From Clostridiales bacterium (GTDB lineage Bacteria > Bacillota > Clostridia > Saccharofermentanales > Saccharofermentanaceae), in NCBI GenBank assembly GCA_017545245.1, contig JAFWPB010000026.1, positions 1 to 64,000 of the forward strand: 64,000 bases of DNA, read 5' to 3'. Shown here piece by piece: positions 24,499 through 33,730 of this stretch. How positions within the stretch are numbered: the stretch's first letter is position 1; every line of letters begins with the position of its first letter. The notes under the pieces were generated by a model, which had not been told where the DNA came from, did no database searches, and worked only from the letters and a program-made list of their open reading frames with translations. The position numbers and the translations under genes are program-made.

Positions 24499-25973
24499 TT
24501 GTCCACCTCCTCTGCCAGTTCGATGGCCTTCACGACGGCGGCCGCTTTGTTGATACACTCCTGATATTCTTTCTCAGGAACCGAATCGTACACGATGCCG
24601 GCACCCGAGCGGACAAATACTTTGTTTCCTTTTTTGAATGCAATACGGATCGCAATGCAGGTATCGAGGTTTCCGGTAAAATCGACATACCCGATTGCAC
24701 CACCATAGATACCACGCTTGTTGTTCTCAAGTTCATTGATCAACTCACACGCACGGATCTTCGGCGCACCGGAAAGCGTGCCTGCCGGAAGGATCGCGTC
24801 GATCGCATCGATTGCATCCATATCGTCACGGATCTCGCCTTTTACGGTCGAACCGATATGCATGACATGGGAGAAACGCTCGATCTCGTGATACTTGTCC
24901 ACCTTGACCGAACCGAACTTCGCGATCTTGCCGATATCGTTTCTACCAAGATCGACCAGCATGTTGTGCTCCGCCAGTTCTTTTGGATCCGCAAGAAGCT
25001 CTCTCTCAAGTTCCTGATCCTCTTCCTCGGTCGCACCGCGCTTTCTCGTACCAGCCAGCGGGAAAGTATAGGCCGTGCCATTTTCCAGCTTCACGAGGGT
25101 CTCCGGAGAAGCACCGGCGACTTCCACATCCGTGCCGGAAAAATAGAACATATACGGAGAAGGATTCACGGTACGAAGCACACGGTAGACATTCAGGAGG
25201 CTGCCCTCGAATTCGCCCTCCAGGCGGTTCGAAAGCACGATCTGGAAAATATCGCCTTCCTTGATGTGATGCTTCGCTTTTTCGACCATCGCGCAATACT
25301 CGTCCTTCTCGAAAAGCGCTGTCATCTCACCTTTCAGTTTTCCCGGTGTTTCTTCGGCCGGCTTGCCGTTCAGGATCAGGTCACGGAGTTCCTGAAGATC
25401 GCGCTCGCCACGACGGTATTCTTTCTCGATATTCTCTTCCGAATCGTTGATCTTGATATTCACGATCAGGACAATCTTCTGCATCAGGTTATCGAAAGCG
25501 ATGACCTTGTCAAAAAGCATCAGGTCCACATCCTTGAAGCTTTCTGTATCCTTGGCATCGAGTTTGAGGCTCGGCTCGGCATACTTGATATAGTCGTAGG
25601 AGAAATATCCGACCAGGCCACCTGTAAATGTCGGAAGATAAGAAAGCCTCGGGCTCTTATATTCGTTCAGGATCTGACGGAGGTAAGTACCCGGATGGGT
25701 CACGTCGAAACTCAGATCGCCGACCTTCATCTTGCCGTCCATGCAGGTGATCTCCATCTTTGGTTCGAAACCGAGGAATGTATACCGTCCCCATTTCTCG
25801 TTGTTCTCCACCGACTCCAGAAGATAACAGTGACGGGACACGTTCTTCAGGATGCGGAGCACCTCGATCGGGGTCTTGATGTCAGAAAGGATGGAAGTGG
25901 AAAGCGGTACTGCATTGTACTTTCCGGACTTGGCAAGTTCCCGTACATCTTCCAGCTTAGGCAGAATATTCAT
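24495..25973 (-). CDS. trpE: Anthranilate synthase component I
   Basis: A 492-residue chorismate-using enzyme. The N-terminal domain carries the feedback motif CYLLESVENNEKWGRYTFLG (about 49-68), in which the Ser is a known tryptophan-binding residue, so it should be Trp-sensitive. The catalytic domain shows FPLAGTRKRGATEEED, ELLADPKELAEHNMLVDLGR and PAGTLSGAPKIRA. ATG 25973 is preceded by AAGGAGG. It is the first gene of trpEGDCFBA behind a T-box leader. Confidence 0.95.
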   Translation of the reverse strand: MNILPKLEDVRELAKSGKYNAVPLSTSILSDIKTPIEVLRILKNVSRHCYLLESVENNEKWGRYTFLGFEPKMEITCMDGKMKVGDLSFDVTHPGTYLRQILNEYKSPRLSYLPTFTGGLVGYFSYDYIKYAEPSLKLDAKDTESFKDVDLMLFDKVIAFDNLMQKIVLIVNIKINDSEENIEKEYRRGERDLQELRDLILNGKPAEETPGKLKGEMTALFEKDEYCAMVEKAKHHIKEGDIFQIVLSNRLEGEFEGSLLNVYRVLRTVNPSPYMFYFSGTDVEVAGASPETLVKLENGTAYTFPLAGTRKRGATEEEDQELERELLADPKELAEHNMLVDLGRNDIGKIAKFGSVKVDKYHEIERFSHVMHIGSTVKGEIRDDMDAIDAIDAILPAGTLSGAPKIRACELINELENNKRGIYGGAIGYVDFTGNLDTCIAIRIAFKKGNKVFVRSGAGIVYDSVPEKEYQECINKAAAVVKAIELAEEVDK

Positions 25974-25999
25974 CGTTGTCCTCCTTTTCGTCAAGGGCA

Positions 26000-26291
26000 A
26001 CAAAAAAGCCCTCGACAGTTATTCTCTGTCAAGGGCGAATGTACGATCTGTACTTATCCGCGGTGCCACCTTGATTCACAGCATGACCTGTGCACTTAGC
26101 AGGATACCAACATATCCCCGGCAAATGACGTCTGCCTTCACGTCGCAGAATACTCGGAAAAGCTTCCTTTGACTGCGCCCTCAGCGGTCCATTTGATGAC
26201 TTGTTTTCAACCGGATTCTCAGCATCGCCGGCTCTCTGTATGAGCATCATCACCGTTATCTCCGCGTCAACGGTTTATTCTCTATTCAGTT
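26000..26291 (-). ncRNA. T-box riboswitch, tryptophan-specific (trp operon leader)
   Basis: On the minus strand the T-box GGTGGCACCGCGG lies at 26058-26070. A terminator stem (CGCCCTTGACAG pairing with CTGTCGAGGGC, then T6) lies at 26002-26036. The stem I 3' side reads CATCAAA-TGG-ACCGC, placing a TGG (Trp) specifier at 26189-26191. It ends about 28 bases before trpE. Confidence 0.93.
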
Positions 26292-26297
26292 GACAAA

Positions 26298-26326
26298 AGA
26301 TTAAATCTAATCTCGACCGTTGTCAA
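26298..26326 (-). promoter_or_regulatory. Promoter of the trp operon
   Basis: TTGACA (26321-26326), a 17-bp spacer and TAATCT (26298-26303) on the minus strand, directly before the T-box leader. Confidence 0.8.
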
Positions 26327-26386
26327 CACTTTTTTTCATCCTGTGCCAAAAGAACTGGCGCCGCAGCCTTTTTCTCTCTCCCGAAA

Positions 26387-27703
26387 TCACAGGATATCGA
26401 TATACTCTCCGTTCAAAGCTTTATTCATGCTTCTGACTGCGCAGAACTTACCACACATCGAGCAGCTTTCTTCGATCTCCGGCGCTCTGTCTTCACGGAT
26501 CCTTCTTGCGGTTTCCGGATCGATCGCGCAATCCCACTGCGCTTCCCAGTCGAAGTTTCTTCTTGCATCAGCCATCTTGTCGTCGATGTCTCTTGCGTGC
26601 GGGATCTTCTTCGCAATATCGGCAGCGTGGGCCGCGATCCTTGATGCGATGATACCCTGCTTGACGTCTTCAACATTCGGAAGTGCGAGATGCTCCGCCG
26701 GTGTGACATAGCACAGGAACGCTGCGCCGGCCGAAGCGGCTATGGCACCGCCGATCGCAGACGTGATGTGATCGTATCCCGGAGCAATATCGGTAACCAA
26801 TGGTCCAAGAACATAGAACGGTGCGCCCAGGCAGACTGTCTGCTGGATCTTCATGTTCGCCGCAATCTGATCGAGCGGCATATGACCCGGGCCCTCGACC
26901 ATGACCTGCACGTCTTTGGCCCAAGCTCTTTTTACGAGGGACCCGAGGCGGACGAGTTCATCGATCTGGCAAACGTCACTGGCATCCGCAAGACATCCCG
27001 GACGGCAGGCATCCCCGAGCGAAATCGTGACATCGTATTCACGGCAGATGTCGAGGATTTCATCGTAATACTCGTAGAAAGGATTCTCCTCGCCTGTCAT
27101 GCACATCCATGCGAATACCAGAGAACCGCCGCGCGATACGATATTCATCTTACGGCCATGATGCTTGATCTGATCGATCGTATTTCTCGTAATACCACAG
27201 TGAAGAGTTACAAAATCCACACCGTCTTCCGCATGCAGACGCACCACATCGATAAAGTCCTTTGCCGTCAGTGTGGCCAGATCTCTCTGGTAATGAATGA
27301 CACTGTCATATACCGGCACGGTACCGATCATGGCCGGGCATTCTGATGTGAGCTTTCTCCTGAACGGCTGGGTATTTCCATGGGACGAGAGATCCATGAT
27401 TGCTTCGGCTCCCATATTGACCGCCGCCATGACTTTTTCCATCTCAATATCATAATCCTTGCAGTCCTTCGACACGCCAAGATTGACATTGATCTTCGTT
27501 TTCAGCATCGAACCGACACCATTCGGATCGATACACGTGTGCAGTTTATTCGCACAGATCGCAACTTTTCCTTCTGCGACCCAGTTCCGTATCTCTTCTT
27601 CCGTACGGAATTCCTTTTGTGCCACTTTCTTCATTTCCGGCGTCACGATTCCCTTCCGCGCCGCCTCCATCTGTGTTGTATATTCCCTTTTCTGATTACT
27701 CAT
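26387..27703 (-). CDS. thiC: Phosphomethylpyrimidine synthase
   Basis: A 438-residue radical SAM enzyme of the short clostridial ThiC type, converting aminoimidazole ribotide to HMP phosphate. Seen are [14 protein letters not shown], the conserved [24 protein letters not shown] and, near the C-terminus, the non-canonical cluster motif [13 protein letters not shown] (CX2CX4C, about 417-429) that binds the 4Fe-4S cluster. GGAG precedes the ATG; the gap to thiD is 3 bp. It is the last gene of the TPP-controlled thi operon. No convincing terminator follows. Confidence 0.95.
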   Translation of the reverse strand: MSNQKREYTTQMEAARKGIVTPEMKKVAQKEFRTEEEIRNWVAEGKVAICANKLHTCIDPNGVGSMLKTKINVNLGVSKDCKDYDIEMEKVMAAVNMGAEAIMDLSSHGNTQPFRRKLTSECPAMIGTVPVYDSVIHYQRDLATLTAKDFIDVVRLHAEDGVDFVTLHCGITRNTIDQIKHHGRKMNIVSRGGSLVFAWMCMTGEENPFYEYYDEILDICREYDVTISLGDACRPGCLADASDVCQIDELVRLGSLVKRAWAKDVQVMVEGPGHMPLDQIAANMKIQQTVCLGAPFYVLGPLVTDIAPGYDHITSAIGGAIAASAGAAFLCYVTPAEHLALPNVEDVKQGIIASRIAAHAADIAKKIPHARDIDDKMADARRNFDWEAQWDCAIDPETARRIREDRAPEIEESCSMCGKFCAVRSMNKALNGEYIDIL

Positions 27704-27706
27704 TTA

Positions 27707-28507
27707 TCATTCTCCTTTTGTGTTTCTTTCCTTCACGATCTGATAATTATGCATCAGCGGTCCGCTCCCCTGACCCAGATCCAAGCCTGCCTCGAGTGCA
27801 CCCGAGATATACTCTTTTGCTTTTTCCACCGCTTCCGAAAGCCCGTATCCTTTCGCCAAGTTCGAAGCTATGGCAGAGGACAATGTGCACCCTGTGCCGT
27901 GAGTATTGGGGTTGTCGATCTTTCGTCCGTTAAACCATATTGCTTCCCCGTTTTGAAACAGCAGGTCATCCGCATCGCAGATCTGATGGCCTCCCTTTAT
28001 GAGCACTGCAGGTTTCGCATTGATCCGCTTTGCCGCTTCGACCATATCTTCTTTGCTTCTGATCGTCATGCCGGACAAGATCTCCGCTTCCGGAATATTC
28101 GGCGTCACCACTTCCGCCAGCGGCAGAAGCTCCCTGACCAGTATGTCCTGTGCTTCTTCCCGAAGAAGTCTTGCCCCGCTCGTCGCTACCATGACCGGGT
28201 CCAGAACGATGTGTTTTGCGCCGTAGAAAGACAGTCTTTCCGCAATCACGCGGATCAGTTCCGGCGAAGAAACCATCCCGATCTTCACTGCATCCGGGTA
28301 AATATCGGTAAACACGGCATCGATCTGCTGTAACAGAAAATCCGGCGAAACTTCCGAGATCCCAAAGACACCTGTCGTATTCTGGGCCGTCAGCGCGGTG
28401 ATGGCACTCATGGCAAACACACCGTTCATCGTCATCGTCTTAATGTCCGCCTGGATCCCTGCACCACCGGAGCAGTCGCTCCCTGCTATCGTCAATGCCG
28501 TCTTCAT
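27707..28507 (-). CDS. thiD: Hydroxymethylpyrimidine/phosphomethylpyrimidine kinase
   Basis: A 266-residue ribokinase-fold kinase. It opens with ALTIAGSDCSGGAGIQADIKT (substrate site). HIVLDPVMVATSGARLL is in the middle, VLIKGGHQ follows, and the anion-hole signature NPNTHGTGCTLSSAIASNLA (about 208-227) holds the catalytic Asp-type region. It phosphorylates HMP and HMP-P. Its start overlaps the thiE stop by 4 bases (ATGA...), and thiC follows 3 bp later. Confidence 0.94.
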   Translation of the reverse strand: MKTALTIAGSDCSGGAGIQADIKTMTMNGVFAMSAITALTAQNTTGVFGISEVSPDFLLQQIDAVFTDIYPDAVKIGMVSSPELIRVIAERLSFYGAKHIVLDPVMVATSGARLLREEAQDILVRELLPLAEVVTPNIPEAEILSGMTIRSKEDMVEAAKRINAKPAVLIKGGHQICDADDLLFQNGEAIWFNGRKIDNPNTHGTGCTLSSAIASNLAKGYGLSEAVEKAKEYISGALEAGLDLGQGSGPLMHNYQIVKERNTKGE

Positions 28508-29175
28508 GTTCCACTCACCATCCTCTTTGTCTTCTCAAAAAGGTCCCGTGTCGCCATAAAAATATCTTTCGCGCCAAAGATCGCGCTGATCACGGCAACA
28601 CCACAGATCCCTGTTCCGGACAGTTTCTCCACGTTATCCTGGCTGATTCCGCCGATGGCGATAACCGGAATCGATACCGCTTCACAGATCGCCCGAAGTG
28701 TCTCACGACTGACCTCACACGCATCATCCTTCGAACCCGTCGGGAATACCGCACCGACGCCAAGATAATCCGCCCCGCGCTGTTCCGCCAGGACCGCCTG
28801 TTCCACAGTCTGCGCCGACACGCCCAGGATCGCATCCGGCCCGAGAAGCGCCCGCACGTCGCCCGCTTCCATATCGCTCTGTCCGACATGCACGCCGTCT
28901 GCACCCATTCTTTTCGCTATTTCGACATTATCATTGACGACAAACGGGATATGCATCTTCTTGCATAATGCCGCGATCTCGACCGCTTCTTCTTCAAAAG
29001 CACTTTCTTCTAAGTCTTTTTCGCGGAGCTGTACAAACGTCGCCCCTCCGCAGATGGCACTTTCCACCTGCTGCAGCAGAGTTTTCTCTCCTGTCCAGCG
29101 GCGGTCTGTCACCGCATAAAGAAGAAGACTGTCACGAAGATTTTTACGCATTTCTCTTAATTCAGCGGATCTCAT
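28504..29175 (-). CDS. thiE: Thiamine-phosphate synthase
   Basis: A TIM-barrel enzyme of about 223 residues coupling HMP-PP with thiazole phosphate. Motifs seen are LLYAVTDRRW, CGGATFVQLREKDL, FVVNDNVEIAKRMGADGVHVGQSD, LGVSAQTVEQAVLAE, DYLGVGAVFPTGSK and IPVIAIGGISQDNV. I prefer ATG 29175, which has GGAGG about 12 bases upstream and overlaps the thiM end by 14 bases; GTG 29184 and ATG 29151 are alternatives. Third from the end of the thi operon. Confidence 0.93.
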   Translation of the reverse strand: MRSAELREMRKNLRDSLLLYAVTDRRWTGEKTLLQQVESAICGGATFVQLREKDLEESAFEEEAVEIAALCKKMHIPFVVNDNVEIAKRMGADGVHVGQSDMEAGDVRALLGPDAILGVSAQTVEQAVLAEQRGADYLGVGAVFPTGSKDDACEVSRETLRAICEAVSIPVIAIGGISQDNVEKLSGTGICGVAVISAIFGAKDIFMATRDLFEKTKRMVSGT

Positions 29176-30019
29176 ATTTCGCACCTGCCTCCAGCTGTTC
29201 TGCTGTCATATTGTAGATCGCATCGATGATACGGTTTCTGTATGTCGAATTTCCATCGCCCTCTTTCATGTTTGCAAAACCAATCTCTCCAGCCAGGCCC
29301 ATCAGGCAGACGGCAGAGGCAGCAGCAACCAGTTTGTTGTCCGGATTTGCGACACAATATGCTGTTGCAAGACCGGAAAGCTGGCAGCCGGTACCGGTGA
29401 TCCGGCTCATTTCCGGACGGCCGTTCCGGATCACGAAACAATGTCCCGCATCGGCAACCAGATCGATAGCACCGGTGATCGCAATTACGCAGGAAAAACG
29501 CGACGCCAGTTCTTTTGCCAGAGAAACCATGGCATCGAGATTCTCATCTGTTACTGTATCTGCAGCATCTGCATCCACTCCTTGCGTGGTACCACAGCCG
29601 TTGGCAAGAGTCTTGATCTCGGAAATATTGCCCCGGATCACATCCGGATGAAGTTCTTCCACTATGCGGATCGCCGTCTCTGTGCGAAGCTTGCTCGCGC
29701 CCGCCCCAACAGGATCAAGAAGGGTCACATGACCCAGCTCACGGGCACGTTTTCCGGCAACAAACATGGCTTCGATCGAACGCTTGTTAAGTGTTCCGAT
29801 ATTGATGTTCAAGCCTCCGCAGATCGATGTGATATCCGAAACATCCTCCGGCTCATCACTCATGATCGGGCTTCCGCCACAAGCAAGGAGCACATTCGCT
29901 ACATCGTTGACGGTCACATAGTTCGTGATGTTATGTACAAGCGGGCACTTCGCCTTCACGTTTAGGAGGCATGCCGCCAGCATTCCTTCTTTTTCTTTCT
30001 CACTTGGATGATTACTCAT
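29162..30019 (-). CDS. thiM: Hydroxyethylthiazole kinase
   Basis: A 285-residue kinase that salvages the thiazole alcohol. Motifs seen are CPLVHNITNYVTVNDVANVL, LACGGSPIMSDEPEDV, TLLDPVGAGASKLR, VIRGNISEI and, near the C-terminus, RITGTGCQLSGLATAY with the anion hole and catalytic Cys. It is the first gene after the TPP riboswitch, so the operon combines thiazole salvage with HMP synthesis; no thiazole synthesis genes (thiS/F/G/H) are in this window, which suggests either dependence on salvage or genes elsewhere. Confidence 0.94.
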   Translation of the reverse strand: MSNHPSEKEKEGMLAACLLNVKAKCPLVHNITNYVTVNDVANVLLACGGSPIMSDEPEDVSDITSICGGLNINIGTLNKRSIEAMFVAGKRARELGHVTLLDPVGAGASKLRTETAIRIVEELHPDVIRGNISEIKTLANGCGTTQGVDADAADTVTDENLDAMVSLAKELASRFSCVIAITGAIDLVADAGHCFVIRNGRPEMSRITGTGCQLSGLATAYCVANPDNKLVAAASAVCLMGLAGEIGFANMKEGDGNSTYRNRIIDAIYNMTAEQLEAGAKYEIR

Positions 30020-30082
30020 AGATCCCTCTTTCCGCCTTTTCCGGCTGCTTTATTTTCCAGAGAGAGATCCTATATAGACAGG

Positions 30083-30120
30083 CAAAAAAGAAGCTGCCTG
30101 TCTGATTTGGCAACTTCTTC
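30083..30120 (-). terminator. Terminator of the TPP riboswitch expression platform
   Basis: On the minus strand GAAGAAGTTGCC pairs with GGCAGCTTCTT and is followed by a T run, immediately after the aptamer. This implies control by premature termination. Confidence 0.85.
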
Positions 30121-30132
30121 AAAACACCTCTA

Positions 30133-30225
30133 TATCGTCAGGCATCCCTACGTTGGCATTATCCAAATCAGGTTATGGGTCGAAGGTATGACCTTCCTCT
30201 CAGCCTGTCTCACAAGCTCCCCTCT
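30133..30225 (-). ncRNA. TPP riboswitch (THI element)
   Basis: On the minus strand the aptamer reads AGGGGAGC, then GCTGAGAGG (CTGAGA at 30198-30203), GACCC, ACCTGAT (30167-30173) and GGATAATGCCA (30154-30164), ending in AGGGAT. All conserved THI-box blocks are present in order. It lies 110 bases upstream of thiM, with a terminator between. The remaining 30226-30358 holds the promoter area of both directions; I cannot assign hexamers with confidence. Confidence 0.95.
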
Positions 30226-30358
30226 GTTCAATTCTTGGGGTATTTTATCATTGCAAAAGAAAGTATGCAAGAGTTACTTATACTATGGTCGTTTCAATTA
30301 TGGTAAAATCAGAAGGAAAGTCTTGATACAATTTCTAGAAAGATCAATGGAGGTCAGC

Positions 30359-31249
30359 ATGGTCAGAGTATCTGAGAAGGCATTAGCCCAAGCAGAAGAA
30401 GCCGCAAAGTTTTTTATACAGAACTGTCAAGAGTTCGATACACCACGTCTTGAGTCAGAAACGTATCCGGAAGAAGCGGAAGTCCTGGCAGATCAGCCAT
30501 ATATCGATGACGGAAACACCGATCACATGCTTGATCTTTATGTCCCTGAAAATCCTAAAGCCGGCGAGATCTTCCTTCTCATCCACGGCGGTGCTTTTGT
30601 ATATGGATCCAAAGAACTGGACAAGTGTTTCGGCATGCACCTTGCGATCCGTTCTGGAGTCACGGTAGCAAACATAAACTATCAGCTCATGCCGAAAGTC
30701 GCCCTGAGAGATCAGTTGGAAGATATCTTTTCCGCCATCACTTATCTTAACAAGAAGGGATACTCCGTATTCCATACGACCGGCGATTCTGCAGGCGGCT
30801 ACCTCTGCGTTCTCACCGCTATCCTCATCAATTCCGAGGAAGCCCGTAAAGAATGCGGCATAACAGATTTCCACTTAAACGTCACCTGTAAGAGTACCAG
30901 TCCGATCTGCGGCGCACCTTACGCCAGTCCGAAGCGCTTTGCCGGAATCTTCTTTGACAGGGAAGGTTCTATGCCGTCATACATCTATAACCTGACTGAC
31001 GCTGTCACCCGGCACGGTTGTCCGCCGATCGTTATCACCACCGGAGATAAGGACATGATGCGCCGTTTCGATCTACATTTTTTCAAGAAAATCAGAAAGA
31101 CAAACATTCCCGTGAAATATTATTGCGCTGACTCGGCTGACGACCGCGTCATGCATCATGTATATGCCATCGCCCATCCGACCTGGCCGGAAGGGATCAA
31201 GACCATCGACATGACGATCGAAAATGCGAAAGGAAACAGCCATGATTAA
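30359..31249 (+). CDS. Alpha/beta hydrolase, HSL-like carboxylesterase
   Basis: 296 residues from ATG 30359, 5 bases after GGAGG; the longer open frame runs antisense through the riboswitch and is rejected. The oxyanion motif HGGAFVYGS lies near 78-86, the nucleophile elbow GDSAGGYL near 142-149, the acid in TTGDKDMM and the His in RVMHHVY near the C-terminus. This is the HSL/esterase D-type layout for short-chain esters. There is no signal peptide. The end overlaps the next gene by 8 bases, so the two form a small operon; how a membrane-anchored partner relates to esterase action is unknown. Confidence 0.82.
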   Translation: MVRVSEKALAQAEEAAKFFIQNCQEFDTPRLESETYPEEAEVLADQPYIDDGNTDHMLDLYVPENPKAGEIFLLIHGGAFVYGSKELDKCFGMHLAIRSGVTVANINYQLMPKVALRDQLEDIFSAITYLNKKGYSVFHTTGDSAGGYLCVLTAILINSEEARKECGITDFHLNVTCKSTSPICGAPYASPKRFAGIFFDREGSMPSYIYNLTDAVTRHGCPPIVITTGDKDMMRRFDLHFFKKIRKTNIPVKYYCADSADDRVMHHVYAIAHPTWPEGIKTIDMTIENAKGNSHD

Positions 31250-31943
31250 AGAGACCGATTTTTCCCGTCGCACATGGACTTTCGTCTTTGTTTGCGAATC
31301 CATTCTTGTAGTAGGACTATTGATCCTGATCGTACTCTTCTCTGTTCCGATCGAGCGCAAACTGATGGATACCGTACGTGAACTTTATCACGCCAAAGAA
31401 GTCAAGTTCAACGATTATGAATCCCAGCAGAATGTCTTCACTCTCATGAACCTGGACGAAAGACGTAAGGGAAACAAGAAGATGCAGGATGAACTCATGA
31501 ACGCCAATGAGATGCGTTTCCTCTACCATAACGGAGGCGCCGACTGGGACATTTCCCTCTATTCCCTGCATTTCGATTCGCACAATCAGGCCAGAGAATG
31601 GTTCCAGCGCTATGAGACCGCAATGACAAAGGATATTCCGGAAGGCTGGGTCCTTTCGGACTGGTATGAGCATGCCGATTCCCGTGTAAAAGAACTTGCC
31701 TTTCACGCCTTGATCGCTGATGATGCAAAATCGCAGCCTGAGCTGAATCTTTTTAAGCAGTATAACTGCTACATCATGTATCTGGAATCAAAATCCGTCG
31801 TGATCATCCAGTTCCATGCCGATAACGATCCGTCTACCGAGCAGAGGGAAACGCTGGAAAATCTTTGCTACAAGCTTTCTCTCCCGAATCCTTTTGAATT
31901 GGAAAACACTTACGACGAGCACTTCCCTTCTCAAGAAAGCTGA
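31242..31943 (+). CDS. Membrane-anchored protein of unknown function
   Basis: About 233 residues. The start at ATG 31242 has AAAGGAA upstream and overlaps the esterase stop. A single membrane helix (WTFVFVCESILVVGLLILIVLFS broken by charged flanks, about 12-34) is followed by an exterior domain of about 190 residues with many acidic and aromatic residues. It has no lipobox and no motif that I recognise. The stop codon TGA is immediately followed by the stop codon of the convergent permease gene, with no bases between and no terminator. Confidence 0.7.
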   Translation: MIKETDFSRRTWTFVFVCESILVVGLLILIVLFSVPIERKLMDTVRELYHAKEVKFNDYESQQNVFTLMNLDERRKGNKKMQDELMNANEMRFLYHNGGADWDISLYSLHFDSHNQAREWFQRYETAMTKDIPEGWVLSDWYEHADSRVKELAFHALIADDAKSQPELNLFKQYNCYIMYLESKSVVIIQFHADNDPSTEQRETLENLCYKLSLPNPFELENTYDEHFPSQES

Positions 31944-33041
31944 TCAGTATTCCGTCACTTCGCACTTTTTCACTTTATGCCAGTTCAGGAGGATGACCGG
32001 CACGATGACCAGTACTTCTGTGACCAGGCACGCGATCACGGCAAGTGGTGAAATACGGTAGAAACGCTGTCCCTTCTCCCAAAGAAGCTCATTGGCAGCC
32101 AGGATGACGCCGGCATTTACAAGCACACCGAGAATGAACCCTGCCGCATCCATCAGGAGTGCTTCGCAAGCTACCTTACGGAAGATCTGCCCGCTTGTAA
32201 ACCCCATCGCCTTATAGATGGAAAACTCATATTTTCTCTTGTCAAAAGCAGCTGTGAATGCAGCATTGATCGTGACGAGAAGGACGATCGCTACGAGCAC
32301 GACCACCGCACCCATGACGATATACATGAAACTGAACTCATCGGAAACCTCTTCCAGGTTCGTCGAGTTCGTCCAGATCGAGACGAGCGGATACTTGGCA
32401 GATAAATCTCTACAGAGACGCTCAATTTCATCGTGCAGGTTCTGGTCCACTACGCCATCTTTACTCATCACGAGAAAAGCACCGGTATTCAGATCAGTAT
32501 CCACCACATAAAGTTTCATTCCCTTATCTTCCACAAAAGAACTGAGCGTCAGTTTTTCTCCTTTTCCGAGTTTGTCGCCGATCTTAAGGCCACGGTTATT
32601 CGCAAGAAGTTCTGTCATTACTACCTCTTTGTCATGAATGACCAGATCTTTTGGGAGATATCCTGTCCGGTCGCGGAAAAGAATAAAGTCCTCTTCGCTC
32701 TGAAACCATATATTCTGCGTTGTGCAGTTAAACCCGATAAGACTGTCAAAAGAAGTATTCTCGATGGAAACATAGATCACTTCGGAAAGATTCTCAGGAA
32801 GGATCGAAGAGAGCGAATCACGAAGTGACCTGTACTGCTCGATCGCTTCGTTGCTGGATCCCCGTGGACGGGCGATCATGAAAGTATTCGGCTGCTCCAG
32901 TTCGATACGGAAGACTTCGCTCGGATTATCGATGTACATGCCGCCAAGGAAAACGACCGTGACAAAAGACATCATGAGTATCAGTACGAAACAGCGAAGC
33001 TTGTTTTTCGTTATATACGTGAGTGCAGAAAACGGCTTCAT
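31944..33041 (-). CDS. FtsX-like ABC transporter permease
   Basis: A 365-residue permease with one FtsX module: an N-terminal membrane helix (LRCFVLILMMSFVTVVFLGG, about 13-32), an outer domain of about 190 residues, and three helices around 240-360, with KYEFSIYKAMGFTSGQIFRK at the cytoplasmic loop after the first. Its start overlaps the ATPase stop by 4 bases (ATGA). It pairs with the other permease (33731-34870) around the shared ATPase. Substrate unknown; the adjacent LiaSR-like pair suggests a cell-envelope stress or antimicrobial-peptide function. Confidence 0.87.
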   Translation of the reverse strand: MKPFSALTYITKNKLRCFVLILMMSFVTVVFLGGMYIDNPSEVFRIELEQPNTFMIARPRGSSNEAIEQYRSLRDSLSSILPENLSEVIYVSIENTSFDSLIGFNCTTQNIWFQSEEDFILFRDRTGYLPKDLVIHDKEVVMTELLANNRGLKIGDKLGKGEKLTLSSFVEDKGMKLYVVDTDLNTGAFLVMSKDGVVDQNLHDEIERLCRDLSAKYPLVSIWTNSTNLEEVSDEFSFMYIVMGAVVVLVAIVLLVTINAAFTAAFDKRKYEFSIYKAMGFTSGQIFRKVACEALLMDAAGFILGVLVNAGVILAANELLWEKGQRFYRISPLAVIACLVTEVLVIVPVILLNWHKVKKCEVTEY

Positions 33042-33718
33042 ACCCTTTCTCCCTTCTTCTCCACTTCCGAGATACTGCCATCCCAGATCTTCACGATCAT
33101 GTCCGCATCCTGTACGATCGTCGTATCATGTGTAATGACAAACACCAATCTGTCTTTTGCATATTCTTTCAGTTTTCCCATAACCAGGAATGCGTTTTCG
33201 TGATCTAGCGATGCCGTCGGCTCATCTGCAAAAAGCACTTTCGGGTCGTTCATCATGGCTCTGGCGATTGCGACACGCTGGCGCTGGCCACCGGAAAGTT
33301 TTCCCGGTTTATGTGTCAGCTCACTTTTCTTCAGACCGATTTCCTGAAGAAGGTTCTCTGCCTTGGCACGAGCAGCTTTCGGCGGAATCGTAGCTGCCAC
33401 CGTCGCATTCTCGATCGCGGTCATATAATTAATGAGGTAGTGTCTTTGAAAGACGAAACCGAATTCTGTTCTTCTCAATCTCTGTTTCTCTGATTCCGAA
33501 ATCCCGGAAAGAGATTTCCCGTTATACACGACCTGACCGCTGGTCAGCTTTTTCAGCGTGGACAACACATACATCAGTGTGGATTTTCCGGAACCGGATG
33601 GGCCGATGATTCCAACAAGGCCGGTATCCGGAAAAGTGATGTTCATGCTTTTCATCGCATACACTTTCTCTTCTTTATCCATGTCATAGATCATGGTCGC
33701 ATCTTTTAATGTAAACAT
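33038..33718 (-). CDS. ABC transporter ATP-binding protein (MacB/LolD-like)
   Basis: A 226-residue ATPase. Walker A GPSGSGKST (about 39-47), the signature LSGGQRQRVAIARAM (about 139-153), Walker B VLFADEPTASLDHE, and the switch His in VITHDTT are all intact. AAGGAGACG precedes the ATG. It lies between two FtsX-like permease genes and overlaps the second, so the operon encodes a heterodimeric exporter of the BceAB/MacB kind. Compared with the ATPase at 2.6 kb it is a separate paralogue. Confidence 0.92.
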   Translation of the reverse strand: MFTLKDATMIYDMDKEEKVYAMKSMNITFPDTGLVGIIGPSGSGKSTLMYVLSTLKKLTSGQVVYNGKSLSGISESEKQRLRRTEFGFVFQRHYLINYMTAIENATVAATIPPKAARAKAENLLQEIGLKKSELTHKPGKLSGGQRQRVAIARAMMNDPKVLFADEPTASLDHENAFLVMGKLKEYAKDRLVFVITHDTTIVQDADMIVKIWDGSISEVEKKGERV

Positions 33719-33730
33719 ATACTCGTCTCC

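Noticed and set aside
24858-26099. Long plus-strand frame of 413 codons antisense to trpE
   Set aside because: It mirrors the codon structure of trpE and has no motif or ribosome site; a shadow.
27380-28333. Plus-strand frame of 317 codons antisense to thiC/thiD
   Set aside because: Shadow of two firmly identified genes, rich in Arg, His and Phe as antisense frames are.
30008-30358. N-terminal extension of the esterase frame
   Set aside because: It runs antisense through the TPP riboswitch and its terminator; GGAGG before ATG 30359 settles the start.
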